Positions 1-8,624 are shown, counted from the stretch's first letter. The stretch is DNA of 42,695 nt from an uncultured Bacteroidaceae bacterium (GCA_905234555.1 CAJOHO010000010.1:1-42695), one strand, 5' to 3'. The notes: generated by a model not told the origin, from the sequence alone. Numbers and translations: made by a program.

Positions 1-79
1 ATAGTGCGCTCAAATGAGCCTACAGAGACGCATTTGGGATGCTTCCTGTGACATGAAAGGGCGTAAAAGGGCATAATGA

Positions 80-129
80 AAAGCAGATTGCTAATCCGTA
101 TGTAACGGCTATGTGCAATCTGCTTTTTT
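80..129. terminator. Hairpin terminator downstream of tsf
   Basis: An 11-bp perfect stem (AAGCAGATTGC at 81-91, GCAATCTGCTT at 115-125) is followed by a T run at 124-129 on the plus strand. On the minus strand the stem runs into TTTTC, so it could stop transcription in both directions. It lies about 85 bp past the tsf stop codon. Bases 1-79 upstream show no recognisable gene end. Confidence 0.7.
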
Positions 130-142
130 GTTAATAATCGAG

Positions 143-200
143 AAGTCTTCCTATCTTGAGGACTTTTTCAGTGCCCTCCAATTGGGCACCCTTCTTTTTG
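143..200 (+). terminator. Two more terminator-like hairpins
   Basis: Two small hairpins lie between the main terminator and the tsf stop. The first pairs AAGTCTTC (143-150) with GAGGACTT (158-165), with one G-U pair, followed by T residues. The second pairs GTGCCC (171-176) with GGGCAC (184-189), followed by CCTTCTTTTT. Both have their T-rich tail on the plus strand, which suggests they stop an incoming plus-strand transcript from outside the window. Confidence 0.4.
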
Positions 201-212
201 TTGTTCTGACGA

Positions 213-1205
213 TTATTCAGCGCGGAGTGTGTAGCGCTTGAAGTCAGTAACGGTGAGTTCCTTGTCAGCAGCCTGGAGGAACTGAGCAACGCTCACCTTG
301 TTATCGTCGATGTAAGCCTGGTCGAGCAGACAAGCCTCCTTGAAGAACTTGTTCACCATACCCTTAGCGATGTTCTGAATCATCTCAGGTTTGAGGTTCT
401 TCTCTGCCTCGGCAGCCACAGTAGCCTTAATTTCACGTGCCTGTGCAGCCTGCTCAGGAGTGATCCAGCCCTTTGTGGTGTTCGATTCGATGTGATCCTC
501 AGAGTCAACGTGTGCAGGGTTGATACCAGCCTTCTTGAGGGCGTTCTCAACAGCCTTGCCAATCTGGTTCTGCTTAGCCTTCTCTACAGAGTTCTTCAGC
601 TCAGTTTCCTTTACAGATTCTGGAACGCTGGCTTCGTCGAGAGCGATAGGAGACATAGCAGCAACCTGCATAGCCACACCCTTAGCCACTTCGTCGCTAC
701 ACTCCTTGTTATAAGCCACGAGGGTGCAGAGGAAGTTCTGGTTCATGTGGTTGTAGGCAACAATTTTCTCGCCTTCTACGAATGCATAGCCATCAAGTTC
801 CATCTTCTCGCCAGTCACACCTGAACGGTCAACTACAGCCTCAGCAACGGTTGTTCCGTCGATGGTGAGAGCCTTCACTTCTTCGAGGGTCTTGCAACGA
901 GCAGCCACAGCAGCATCGATTACCTTGTTGGCAAGAGCTACGAAGTCTGCGTTCTTAGCTACGAAGTCAGTTTCACACTTAAGTGCAATCATTGCACCGA
1001 ACTTACCGTCAACCTTAGCGAGTACGCAACCTTCAGCTGCCTCGCGGTCGCTACGCTTTGCAGCAACGAGCTGACCTTTCTTGCGGAGGATGTCCATAGC
1101 TACCTCCATATCGCCATTGGCCTCTGTGAGAGCCTTCTTGCAGTCCATGAGACCTGCCTGAGTCTTCTGGCGAAGTGCATTTATTTCCTGTAATGTAACA
1201 GCCAT
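213..1205 (-). CDS. tsf: Translation elongation factor Ts
   Basis: EF-Ts is the guanine nucleotide exchange factor for EF-Tu and acts in the cytoplasm. The 330-residue protein starts with the family N-terminal UBA-like helix-turn-helix (LRQKTQAGLMDCKKAL, about residues 10-26). It contains the CETDFVA motif near residue 75, which contacts EF-Tu, and two EF-Ts core repeats to the C-terminus. Length is typical for Bacteroidales. It is the last gene of the rplM-rpsI-rpsB-tsf block, 35 bp after rpsB. The gap to rpsB is filled by a GTAAATC-type repeat array ending just before the ATG. Confidence 0.98.
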   Translation of the reverse strand: MAVTLQEINALRQKTQAGLMDCKKALTEANGDMEVAMDILRKKGQLVAAKRSDREAAEGCVLAKVDGKFGAMIALKCETDFVAKNADFVALANKVIDAAVAARCKTLEEVKALTIDGTTVAEAVVDRSGVTGEKMELDGYAFVEGEKIVAYNHMNQNFLCTLVAYNKECSDEVAKGVAMQVAAMSPIALDEASVPESVKETELKNSVEKAKQNQIGKAVENALKKAGINPAHVDSEDHIESNTTKGWITPEQAAQAREIKATVAAEAEKNLKPEMIQNIAKGMVNKFFKEACLLDQAYIDDNKVSVAQFLQAADKELTVTDFKRYTLRAE

Positions 1206-1240
1206 TTCGGATTTACAATTTTACGATTTACAAATTTAGA
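1206..1240 (-). repeat. GTAAATC-type 7/8-bp array before tsf
   Basis: Read on the minus strand, the gap between rpsB and tsf holds degenerate 7- to 8-bp units (TCTAAAT, TTGTAAAT, CGTAAAAT, TGTAAATC) ending CGAA before the tsf ATG. The same kind of array, in the same orientation relative to the gene, occurs before the genes starting at 11078, 12657, 13641 and 15240. It has no hairpin or Shine-Dalgarno character. Confidence 0.6.
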
Positions 1241-2131
1241 TTATTCAGCAGCGGGAGCTTCTTCGGCAGGAGCAGCTTCTTCAGCAGCAGGTGCAGCCTC
1301 TTCGGCTGGAGCCTCTACAGCAACTTCTTCAGCAGCAGGAGCCTCTTCCTTCTTTGCCTTTGGAGTGCGCTTGCGAGCGGGCTTCTCCACCTTCTCTGGA
1401 ATTTCCTCACCTTCGCCTGCAGCTTCCATGTCGATCTTTTCAGCCTTACGCTCTTCGATACCTTCGTTGATGGCAGCGCAGCAAGCATCGAGAATCAGTT
1501 CGATAGCCTTTGGTGCATCATCGTTTGCAGGAATCACGAAGTCGATGTTGTTAGGATCGGAGTTGGTGTCAACGATAGCGAATACGGGGATACCCAGACG
1601 GTTAGCCTCGCGAACGGCGATATTCTCCTTCATCACGTCAACCACGAAGAGGGCTGATGGGAGGCGAGTCAGGTCGGCGATAGAACCGAGGTTCTTCTCG
1701 AGCTTCTCGCGCTTACGACGAATCTGGAGGTTCTCACGCTTCGACAGCTTGTCGTAAGTACCGTCGCTGAGCAGTTTGTCGATGGTTGCCATCTTCTTCA
1801 CAGCCTTGCGGATAGTGGGGAAGTTGGTGAGCATACCACCTGGCCAACGTTCGATAACGTATGGCATATTCACGGATGTAGCCTTCTCAGCTACAAGTTC
1901 TTTAGCCTGTTTCTTAGTAGCAACAAAGAGAATTCTCTTTCCGCTCTTTGCGATTTGCTTGAGCGCGTCAGCAGCCTGGTCAATCTTGGCTACTGTCTTG
2001 TGGAGGTCGATGATATGGATGCCGTTACGCTCCATGAAGATGTAGGGAGCCATCGCTGGGTTCCATCTTCTTTTCAAGTGACCGAAGTGTGCACCTGCCT
2101 CGAGCAGGGCGTCGAATGTTGTTCTTGACAT
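1241..2131 (-). CDS. rpsB: 30S ribosomal protein S2
   Basis: S2 is a late-assembling protein of the small ribosomal subunit. The 296-residue product begins with the standard S2 N-terminus (LLEAGAHFGHLKRRWNP) and carries the conserved KRENLQIRRKREKLEKNLG and DSNSDPN-like (DTNSDPNNIDFVIPAND) segments. The S2 fold ends near residue 230. A lysine stretch then an Ala/Glu/Pro-rich tail of about 60 residues follow, which is longer than typical proteobacterial S2. It lies in the operon after rpsI, separated by 168 bp that hold an AAATTAT heptamer array and a small inverted repeat. Confidence 0.98.
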   Translation of the reverse strand: MSRTTFDALLEAGAHFGHLKRRWNPAMAPYIFMERNGIHIIDLHKTVAKIDQAADALKQIAKSGKRILFVATKKQAKELVAEKATSVNMPYVIERWPGGMLTNFPTIRKAVKKMATIDKLLSDGTYDKLSKRENLQIRRKREKLEKNLGSIADLTRLPSALFVVDVMKENIAVREANRLGIPVFAIVDTNSDPNNIDFVIPANDDAPKAIELILDACCAAINEGIEERKAEKIDMEAAGEGEEIPEKVEKPARKRTPKAKKEEAPAAEEVAVEAPAEEAAPAAEEAAPAEEAPAAE

Positions 2132-2299
2132 AATTTGTTTACTTTCTTTTTAAGTTTATACTTGTCGTAAACTCAACCCCAAGGTAGCTTTCGAATAAAT
2201 TATAAATTGCAAATTATAAATTATAAGAAGATCCGTCGGAGTTTAGATACTAAACGTTGATTGTTTCTATTATAATAAATAATGTATAAGGGAGAAAAA
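2132..2299 (-). repeat. rpsI-rpsB gap: AAATTAT array and inverted repeat
   Basis: This 168-bp gap holds no gene. Bases 2195-2223 carry four units of a 7-bp repeat (AAATTAT, AAATTGC, AAATTAT, AAATTAT). GTTTAG at 2241-2246 pairs with CTAAAC at 2250-2255 around ATA. A weak minus-strand -7-like box (TACCTTGG, 2179-2186) could be an internal promoter for rpsB-tsf, but its last positions deviate from TAnnTTTG and I give it low weight. Confidence 0.45.
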
Positions 2300-2686
2300 T
2301 TAACGCTTACTGAACTGGAATCTGCGGCGTGCCTTTGGACGACCTGGCTTCTTACGTTCAACAACACGTGAGTCGCGAGTGATGAATCCTTCTGCACGGA
2401 GTGCCTTCTTGTCTTCAGCGTTGATCTTAACGAGTGCGCGAGCAATGGCGAGACGCAGAGCCTGGCTCTGACCGGTGAAACCGCCACCATATACGTTCAC
2501 TTTCACATCGTACTTCTCTGCCACGTTCAGCAGGTTCAGCGGCTGCTTCACCACGAACTGTACGAGTTCAGAGGGGAAATAATCCTTCAAGTCTCTCTTA
2601 TTGATAGTAATCTTACCAGTTCCTTCTGAAAGATATACGCGGGCAACTGCTGCCTTGCGACGACCAATAGCGTGTACTACTTCCAT
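2300..2686 (-). CDS. rpsI: 30S ribosomal protein S9
   Basis: S9 is a small-subunit protein whose basic C-terminal tail reaches the P-site tRNA. The 128-residue product has the family start (MEVVHAIGRRKAAVARVYL), the central VYGGGFTGQSQALRLAIARAL segment (about residues 66-86) and the invariant tail ending KARRRFQFSKR. Length matches the family. It follows rplM with an 8-bp gap, the usual L13-S9 pairing. Confidence 0.98.
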   Translation of the reverse strand: MEVVHAIGRRKAAVARVYLSEGTGKITINKRDLKDYFPSELVQFVVKQPLNLLNVAEKYDVKVNVYGGGFTGQSQALRLAIARALVKINAEDKKALRAEGFITRDSRVVERKKPGRPKARRRFQFSKR

Positions 2687-2694
2687 ACCTATAA

Positions 2695-3159
2695 TTATTT
2701 AAGAGCGTTAATATCAATTGTTTTAGGACTCTGAGCCTGCTTGTCGTGCTCTGCACCGTCGAAGATGTAGAGGTTGCCAAGGATCTTGTCGCCAAGACGG
2801 CCCTTTGGAAGCATACCCTTCACAGCGTGACGCAGGATGCGCTCGTAACCGTAAGACTTCTTTGCCTGCTTCTCAGCAGTAACCCGATGCTGTCCACCTG
2901 GATAACCGGAGAATGTGATATACTCTTTGTCTGCCCACTTGTTGCCAGAGAACTCAATTTTGCTGGCATTGATGATGATGACATTGTCGCCACAGTCCTG
3001 ATTGGGCGTGAAGCATGGCTTATACTTGCCACGCAGGATTTTTGCAACCTTAGATGCGAGACGACCTACGATGGGTTCTGCGGCAGCGTCAACTACCACC
3101 CATTCCTTGTTGGCCTCTTCGCGTGTTGCAAAGTGAGTGCTGAAACTTAACGTGTTCAT
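2695..3159 (-). CDS. rplM: 50S ribosomal protein L13
   Basis: L13 is an early-assembly protein of the large subunit. I place the start at the ATG of MNTLSFSTHFATREEANKEW (3159), giving 154 residues. This matches Bacteroidales L13 N-termini. An upstream in-frame ATG at 3213 would add 18 basic residues unlike the family. Conserved segments include EWVVVDA, GRLASKVAKILRGK, DCGDNVIIINA, YPGGQ and AVKGMLPKGRLG. It is the first gene of the ribosomal operon, with its promoter at 3323-3352 and a leader of about 155 nt. Confidence 0.97.
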   Translation of the reverse strand: MNTLSFSTHFATREEANKEWVVVDAAAEPIVGRLASKVAKILRGKYKPCFTPNQDCGDNVIIINASKIEFSGNKWADKEYITFSGYPGGQHRVTAEKQAKKSYGYERILRHAVKGMLPKGRLGDKILGNLYIFDGAEHDKQAQSPKTIDINALK

Positions 3160-3316
3160 TACTTCTTTTTTACTTCTTTTTGTTGTTACTAATTGAATTT
3201 TGTTTCTTGCCAAGTGTGACGGCTGACGGGTGGTTCACGGACCATGTTCCCGGCTAATAGGATGCACTATCCACACACCAATCGGGACGCTTCGGGGGAG
3301 CGTCTGCACACAAATT
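3160..3316 (-). promoter_or_regulatory. Structured 5' leader of rplM (candidate L13 leader)
   Basis: Between the inferred transcription start (near 3316) and the rplM ATG lie about 155 nt without a gene. On the transcript CCAAT (3278-3282) can pair with ATTGG (3314-3318), enclosing a second helix GACGCT (3286-3291) with AGCGTC (3299-3304). Nested helices close to the start site fit an autoregulatory ribosomal-protein leader. To my knowledge a Bacteroidia L13 leader class has been proposed from comparative genomics. Assignment here rests on position and the visible pairing only. Confidence 0.6.
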
Positions 3317-3322
3317 GGCCTG

Positions 3323-3352
3323 CAAAGTTACGCTTTTTTTCTCGTTTGACAA
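3323..3352 (-). promoter_or_regulatory. Promoter of the rplM-rpsI-rpsB-tsf operon
   Basis: Minus-strand TAACTTTG (3323-3330) matches the Bacteroidetes -7 consensus TAnnTTTG. TTGT at 3349-3352 lies 18 bp upstream as a -33 element. This supports a long rplM leader. Confidence 0.8.
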
Positions 3353-3404
3353 TGATTTTCACCTGTTTTTTTCAAAAAAATGCACGAATTTGAAGAAATA
3401 ATCG

Positions 3405-3412
3405 TATCTTTG
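3405..3412 (+). promoter_or_regulatory. -7 box of the helicase gene promoter
   Basis: Plus-strand TATCTTTG fits TAnnTTTG, 29 bp before the helicase ATG. No convincing -33 TTTG is seen at the normal spacing. Confidence 0.65.
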
Positions 3413-3441
3413 CACCCATAACTATCAAAAATATTCGCAAC

Positions 3442-6400
3442 ATGAATCCAAATAACGACTCAACAGCTGTCAACATTCAGTCAACCAATGCCGAAGAGAC
3501 ACCTGTGAACCTCCAGCCCACCATCGAGCAAGAGAATAAGAGCCTCCAGCCCACCATCGAGGAAGAAAATGAGAGCCGTCAGCTCATCGTTGACGACGAG
3601 TCGCGTGTTCCTAAGATGCAACTCTGGGAGCGCAAGCTGCTGGACTTCAGCCTTCGCAACAACCTGCTCAACCTGCGTGTACGAAGCAAGGTGGTACAGG
3701 TGGCAGCTACGGACATCGGTCTGCTGGAAGATGCCCTGCAAGACGGAGCCACGATGACACCTGTGCTTTGGAACGAAGAGAAAGCTGAGGGAGAGAAGGC
3801 GCAGAAGATGAAATTCCAGCCCATGGACGAGGCTGGCGTGATTGATTCCCAGATGCTCGATGAAGCCCAGCAGAAAGCTGTGGCAGAAGGACTGAAGAAG
3901 AAGCACGTGATGACCTATCTGGACGACGATGATCTTCAGAACGCACTCAAAGCCCTGCATCGGGCAGCTCGTACGGCGTTGGAAGAGAATGGTGCCAACT
4001 CCCTTTATATGGTCTTGGGCATGTTACGATGGAAGGAATTGGGCAACAAGGACAAATGGCGCTATGCACCCATTTTGCTCCTGCCTATGGAAATCGTGCG
4101 CCACTCAGGAGGACGGTTCGTGCTTCGCATGAGGGATGAGGACGTGATTCTCAACACCACCCTTGTCGAACTCATGCGCCAGCAGTATCAGATGGACTTC
4201 TCGGCACTCTCACCCCTGCCGATGGACGAACACGGCGTGGATGTGAACAAGGTTCTGCAGACCGTCCGCGACATCATCAGCAGCCATCAGGACTGGTCTG
4301 TGGTGGAAGAATCGGTACTCGGTCTGTTCTCGTTCAGCAAGTTCGTCATGTGGAACGACATCCATACGAGTGCAGAGAAAATGCTGACCAGCACCATCAT
4401 CCAGAGCCTCGTGACTGGCACGCTCAAGGTGGATGTATCACAAGAAGGAGCTGATGCACGCCGAATCGACAAGCAGCAGCAACCCAGCGCCTTTGCCGTT
4501 CCGCTCGATGTTGATTCCAGTCAGTTGGAAGCTGTCGTAGAAAGTGGCGAAGGGAAGAGCTTCATCCTTCACGGCCCTCCAGGAACAGGTAAGAGCCAAA
4601 CCATCACGAACATGATTGCCAACGCCCTTTATAACGGACGGCGTGTGCTCTTCGTGGCTGAGAAGATGGCAGCCCTCTCCGTTGTGCAGAAGCGTTTGGA
4701 GAAAGTAGGACTGGGACCGTTCTGCTTGGAGATGCACTCAAACAAAGCTACCAAGACCCACCTTCTGGCTCAGCTCGATCGTGCATTGGAAGTGAGCCAT
4801 CGGGCTGACTCCAAAACCTACGCAGAGCGTTCACAGCAGCTTTTCCAGCAACGCCAGCAACTCATCGCCTACATGGAGGCACTCCACACCAAGAGCCAAC
4901 GCGGGCTGTCCGTCTATGACTGCATCAGTCAATGGCTGGCTTTGAAAGGTGAGGAAATGCCTGTGAGCGAGACACTTCTGACAACACTTACTGCTGAGCG
5001 TCTGAACCAGATTGACCAATGGATGGAAGAAGCCGACCAGGTGCTCATCTCCACAGGACATCCTGCCGACCATCCACTCCGTCCGTTCTTCATCACAGAT
5101 ACAAGCCTCACGGCAGGCGACCGCCTGACAGGCATCTGCCAGGACTTGACAAACTGCATTCAAAGTGCTGTCACAGCTGGCATTCCCGACACGCTTTGTC
5201 TGCGCGACATCATTCAACTTCAAGCCCTCCAGAACGATGCTGTGAAGAAGCAGCAAGCAGCTCAGAACGGCTGTCAAGCTTCCATCCTTCAGCAGGACGG
5301 AAAACAACTAAGTGCGCTCTTCACACAAGCTAACGACAAGTGGTTCCTCCCCAAGTTTTTTGCCAAGAAGAAACTGCGCAAACAACTCCGTGCGCACGGA
5401 TTCAACGGCGAATGGGAGGAGATTGGTCCGCTTGCCCAGCGACTGACGGCATATCAGACAGCCTATGCAGCTTGGCAGCAGCAGATGACAGTCTCCCACC
5501 TCAACGAAAGCCTCCTTCCTACCATTTATAAGATTCTGGCAGATAGTCAGCAGATTGGCGTAGCAGGTCAGCAGAGCCACACACTCAGCCAGCTCACCCA
5601 ACTGGCTCAAACCCTTACTGCCCACAGCAGCAAGGTACACACATGGAGTCTGTGGTGCATGAAGCACAAGGAACTGATGGAGCAGGGACTGACCGAGGTG
5701 GCAAATTACCTCATTAACCAGCACGTTTCAGGACAGGAAACAGCCCGCGCACTTCGCAAGAACGCCATGCGCCGACTCGCCCTGCAAGGTATCGATGCTA
5801 ATCCTCAGCTCCAGACCTTCAATGGGTTGATATTCGAGCAGTTAATAGAGAAATACCGTGCGCTGGCAAAGGAATTCCAGAACCTCACGAAGGAAGAACT
5901 GTACTTCAAACTGGCAGCTCGCATCCCCTCTGTGACGATGGAGGCAGCCAGCAGCAGCGAAATGGGCATCCTGAAACGTTGTATCAAGTCGAAAGCGAGA
6001 GGCATGACCATCCGCCAGCTCATCGACCACATCCCTACCCTGTTGCCCCGACTCTGTCCCTGCATGCTGATGAGTCCGCTCAGCGTGGCTCAGTACCTGG
6101 ATTTGGAACGCGAGAAGTTCGACATCGTCGTCTTCGACGAAGCCTCGCAGATGCCTACCAGCGAAGCCGTAGGAGCCATTGCACGAGGAAAGGCGCTGGT
6201 GGTGGTAGGCGACCCCATGCAGATGCCGCCAACGAGCTTCTTCTCCACCACCAACGTGGGTGAGGACGAAGCCGACATCGACGATATGGAAAGCATCCTC
6301 GACGACTGCATCACGCTCTCCATGCCTTCGCGTTACCTCACCTGGCACTACCGTTCGAAGCACGAAAGCCTCATTGCCTTCAGTAACTCACAGTACTACG

Positions 6401-8025
6401 GCAGCCGCCTTTTCACCTTCCCGTCGGTTGATGACCGCGTGTCGAAGGTGCAGTTCGTACCCGTTCAGGGTGTTTATGACATGGGAAAGACGCGTTGCAA
6501 CCGCGATGAAGCCAACGCCATTGTAACAGAGGTGATTCGTCGTCTCAGCGACCCAGAACTGCGGAAACGGAGCTTGGGTATCGTCTCCTTCAGCAAGGTG
6601 CAGCAGAGCCTCATCGAAGACGTGCTGGTAAGCCGTTTGGCAGAACACCCCGAACTCGAAGCTTTGGCATACGACGGCGAGGAGCCTATCTTCATCAAGA
6701 ACCTGGAGAATGTGCAGGGTGACGAACGCGACGTCATCCTCTTCAGCGTGGGCTACGGACCAGACAAGGACGGAAAGGTCAGCATGAACTTCGGACCGCT
6801 CAACAACACAGGCGGAGAACGTCGTCTGAACGTGGCTGTGAGCCGTGCCCGCTACGAAATGATGATTTTCTCGTCCATGCGTCCTGAGCAGATTGACCTC
6901 AACCGCACACAGGCTGAGGGCGTGAAGGGTCTGAAGAAATTCCTGGAATTTGCCATGAGCGGCAGAAACGTGGAACCCGCCAACACAGCAGGAACCACCA
7001 GTCAGGCTCCAGCAGGACAAGCCAGCGGACTGGCTGCTGCCTCTGAACAGGCATTGGTCAACGCCATCGCTGCCGAACTGGAAGCACGTGGATATACCGT
7101 CGATCGGGCTGTGGGACGTTCCAACTTCAAGATTGACATCGCCGTGCTCGACCCTGAGCAACCCGATACTTATATATTAGGTATTCTATGCGACGGCAAG
7201 AACTACTTCGAAACCAAAACCGAACGCGACCGTGAAATCTGCCAGCCCAGCGTTCTCAAGATGTTAGGCTGGAACATCATGCGTGTGTGGTCGGTGGATT
7301 GGTTCCTCAACCGCGAAGAGGTGATGCAACGCATCATCAACGCCCTCACCCATCAGGAAGAACCCAAACCTGCAACTGAGGAAAATGCGTCGAAGCCTGC
7401 GGCCAACACACCTGAAACTCCGACGAAGGTCCCTGCGGAAGAACCAAAGACGCAAGAGCCAGCTGTCAGCCCTGAAATTTCCCATCCCTACTACCCTGCT
7501 AACATCCTGCCACCTACAGGACAGACTGGTGTGGCAGGTATGCAGAGATACACAGCCAAACTGAAGCAGCATATCCAGAGAATCATCAAGGCGGAACAGC
7601 CTATCACTTTCTCCCTGCTCTGCAAACGCATTGCAGCCCTTTGGGGTGCAACGAACACGCAGAAGCTGCAGGACATCGTGCAGCAGAACTTAGGTACCGC
7701 CTATCTCGACCCACTGATGTTCAACGACTTCCCGTTCTATTGGGCTGAGTTCGAACCACAGCGCGACTATCGCATCTTCCGTACAGGCTCCGACCGCGAC
7801 ATAACCGACATCCCCATGATTGAAATCATGAATGCCATACGCTATGCCGTAGAGCAGCAGATTGCCATTCCGCTCGACGACCTCCGTCGCCAGACAGCCA
7901 AGTTATTGGGCTATAGCCGCGCAACGGAACGAGTCCTGGCACACATCGACCACGCCGTAGCTACACTTCTCGAAAACCTCACCCTGCGTATCGACAACGG
8001 CTTCGTGAAAATGAGTGAAGAATAA
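3442..8025 (+). CDS. SF1 helicase with DUF4011, MTES nuclease and DUF3320 domains
   Basis: A large UPF1-like superfamily 1 DNA/RNA helicase of 1527 residues. A 33-bp tandem duplication (units at 3511 and 3544) encodes an LQPTIE repeat in the N-terminus. A DUF4011-like region follows from about residue 55 (WERKLLDFSLRNNLLNLR). Walker A is GPPGTGKSQT at 378, Walker B is FDEAS with D899, motif III is VVGDPMQMPP and motif VI is NVAVSRARYE. A restriction-endonuclease-fold domain of the MTES_1575 type spans about 1200-1300 (D1232, then CDGKNY and LGWNIMRVWSVDW). A Pro/Glu-rich linker leads to a DUF3320-like C-terminus (about 1445-1505). Such helicase-nuclease proteins are common in Bacteroidales and are suspected of nucleic-acid surveillance or defence. 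That role is inference. Confidence 0.9.
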   Translation: MNPNNDSTAVNIQSTNAEETPVNLQPTIEQENKSLQPTIEEENESRQLIVDDESRVPKMQLWERKLLDFSLRNNLLNLRVRSKVVQVAATDIGLLEDALQDGATMTPVLWNEEKAEGEKAQKMKFQPMDEAGVIDSQMLDEAQQKAVAEGLKKKHVMTYLDDDDLQNALKALHRAARTALEENGANSLYMVLGMLRWKELGNKDKWRYAPILLLPMEIVRHSGGRFVLRMRDEDVILNTTLVELMRQQYQMDFSALSPLPMDEHGVDVNKVLQTVRDIISSHQDWSVVEESVLGLFSFSKFVMWNDIHTSAEKMLTSTIIQSLVTGTLKVDVSQEGADARRIDKQQQPSAFAVPLDVDSSQLEAVVESGEGKSFILHGPPGTGKSQTITNMIANALYNGRRVLFVAEKMAALSVVQKRLEKVGLGPFCLEMHSNKATKTHLLAQLDRALEVSHRADSKTYAERSQQLFQQRQQLIAYMEALHTKSQRGLSVYDCISQWLALKGEEMPVSETLLTTLTAERLNQIDQWMEEADQVLISTGHPADHPLRPFFITDTSLTAGDRLTGICQDLTNCIQSAVTAGIPDTLCLRDIIQLQALQNDAVKKQQAAQNGCQASILQQDGKQLSALFTQANDKWFLPKFFAKKKLRKQLRAHGFNGEWEEIGPLAQRLTAYQTAYAAWQQQMTVSHLNESLLPTIYKILADSQQIGVAGQQSHTLSQLTQLAQTLTAHSSKVHTWSLWCMKHKELMEQGLTEVANYLINQHVSGQETARALRKNAMRRLALQGIDANPQLQTFNGLIFEQLIEKYRALAKEFQNLTKEELYFKLAARIPSVTMEAASSSEMGILKRCIKSKARGMTIRQLIDHIPTLLPRLCPCMLMSPLSVAQYLDLEREKFDIVVFDEASQMPTSEAVGAIARGKALVVVGDPMQMPPTSFFSTTNVGEDEADIDDMESILDDCITLSMPSRYLTWHYRSKHESLIAFSNSQYYGSRLFTFPSVDDRVSKVQFVPVQGVYDMGKTRCNRDEANAIVTEVIRRLSDPELRKRSLGIVSFSKVQQSLIEDVLVSRLAEHPELEALAYDGEEPIFIKNLENVQGDERDVILFSVGYGPDKDGKVSMNFGPLNNTGGERRLNVAVSRARYEMMIFSSMRPEQIDLNRTQAEGVKGLKKFLEFAMSGRNVEPANTAGTTSQAPAGQASGLAAASEQALVNAIAAELEARGYTVDRAVGRSNFKIDIAVLDPEQPDTYILGILCDGKNYFETKTERDREICQPSVLKMLGWNIMRVWSVDWFLNREEVMQRIINALTHQEEPKPATEENASKPAANTPETPTKVPAEEPKTQEPAVSPEISHPYYPANILPPTGQTGVAGMQRYTAKLKQHIQRIIKAEQPITFSLLCKRIAALWGATNTQKLQDIVQQNLGTAYLDPLMFNDFPFYWAEFEPQRDYRIFRTGSDRDITDIPMIEIMNAIRYAVEQQIAIPLDDLRRQTAKLLGYSRATERVLAHIDHAVATLLENLTLRIDNGFVKMSEE

Positions 8026-8031
8026 CTATGC

Positions 8032-8049
8032 CTTGCGGTTTTACGCAAG
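8032..8049 (+). other. Small hairpin between helicase and phosphatase genes
   Basis: CTTGCG (8032-8037) pairs with CGCAAG (8044-8049) around GTTTTA in the 36-bp gap. No T run follows, so it is not a standard terminator. It may shape mRNA between the two co-directional genes. Confidence 0.35.
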
Positions 8050-8061
8050 AATAAGCAAGAA

Positions 8062-8619
8062 ATGACGAATCTTTATCTGTTAAGACACGGAGAGACGGAA
8101 GAAAACGTCCGTCATATCCTGCAAGGACACATGCCCGGCACCCTCACCGAACGAGGGCGTCAGCAGGCTGTGGAGGCAGCTCGTGCCTTAGCAGATATCC
8201 CCTTCGATGCCATCCTCTCCAGCGACCTGAAACGCTGCGTAGATACCGCAGAGCTATTCCTCTCGACGCTCAACGCTCAACAAATTTCCCCTCTTGGGGG
8301 GATAAAAGGGGAACTTTTTACCCTTACCCCGCTCCTTCGCGAACGCGACTGGGGCAGCGCCACAGGCATGTTAGTGGATAAGGAGCACCGCATCCAGATT
8401 CCTCCCGACGTAGAATCCGTGGCAGCCATCAAGCAACGTGCACGTATTTTCCTCGGTTTTGTGGCGAAAACCTATCCCGACCAGACCGTTCTTGCCATTA
8501 GTCACGGCCTTTTCTGCCGCTTTCTTCAGGCAGTCCACTATCAGAAGGAGATTTCCGACATCCAACCCATGCACAACACCGAGTTCCGTCTCCTCACACT
8601 TCAAAATCGCTCCAATTGA
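8062..8619 (+). CDS. Histidine phosphatase (phosphoglycerate mutase-like)
   Basis: A member of the histidine phosphatase superfamily, branch 1, which uses a phospho-histidine intermediate on small phosphorylated substrates. The RHGET motif sits at residues 8-12 (catalytic His9), the SSDLKR segment near 53, and the second catalytic histidine in AISHG near residue 147. The 185-residue length is normal, but residues about 75-85 (ISPLGGIKGEL) are encoded by a C/G-rich inverted repeat element (8288-8314) that also occurs intergenically at 23578-23615, so this looks like an in-frame insertion. The substrate cannot be read from sequence. It lies 36 bp after the helicase and may share its transcript. 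Confidence 0.9.
   Translation: MTNLYLLRHGETEENVRHILQGHMPGTLTERGRQQAVEAARALADIPFDAILSSDLKRCVDTAELFLSTLNAQQISPLGGIKGELFTLTPLLRERDWGSATGMLVDKEHRIQIPPDVESVAAIKQRARIFLGFVAKTYPDQTVLAISHGLFCRFLQAVHYQKEISDIQPMHNTEFRLLTLQNRSN
8288..8314 (+). repeat. C/G-rich repeat element inside the phosphatase gene
   Basis: CCCCTCTTGGGGGG followed by ATAAAAGGGGAAC. A close relative, CCCCCTTGGGGGG ... ATAACGGGGGAAC with 12 extra bases between the halves, is at 23578-23615 next to a heptamer array. Here it is read through in frame as PLGGIKG. Confidence 0.6.
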
Positions 8620-8624
8620 ATTTC

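Noticed and set aside
3719-7161. Long minus-strand ORFs inside the helicase gene
   Set aside because: They follow the codon structure of the opposite strand, have no start signals or family motifs, and the helicase reading explains the region fully.
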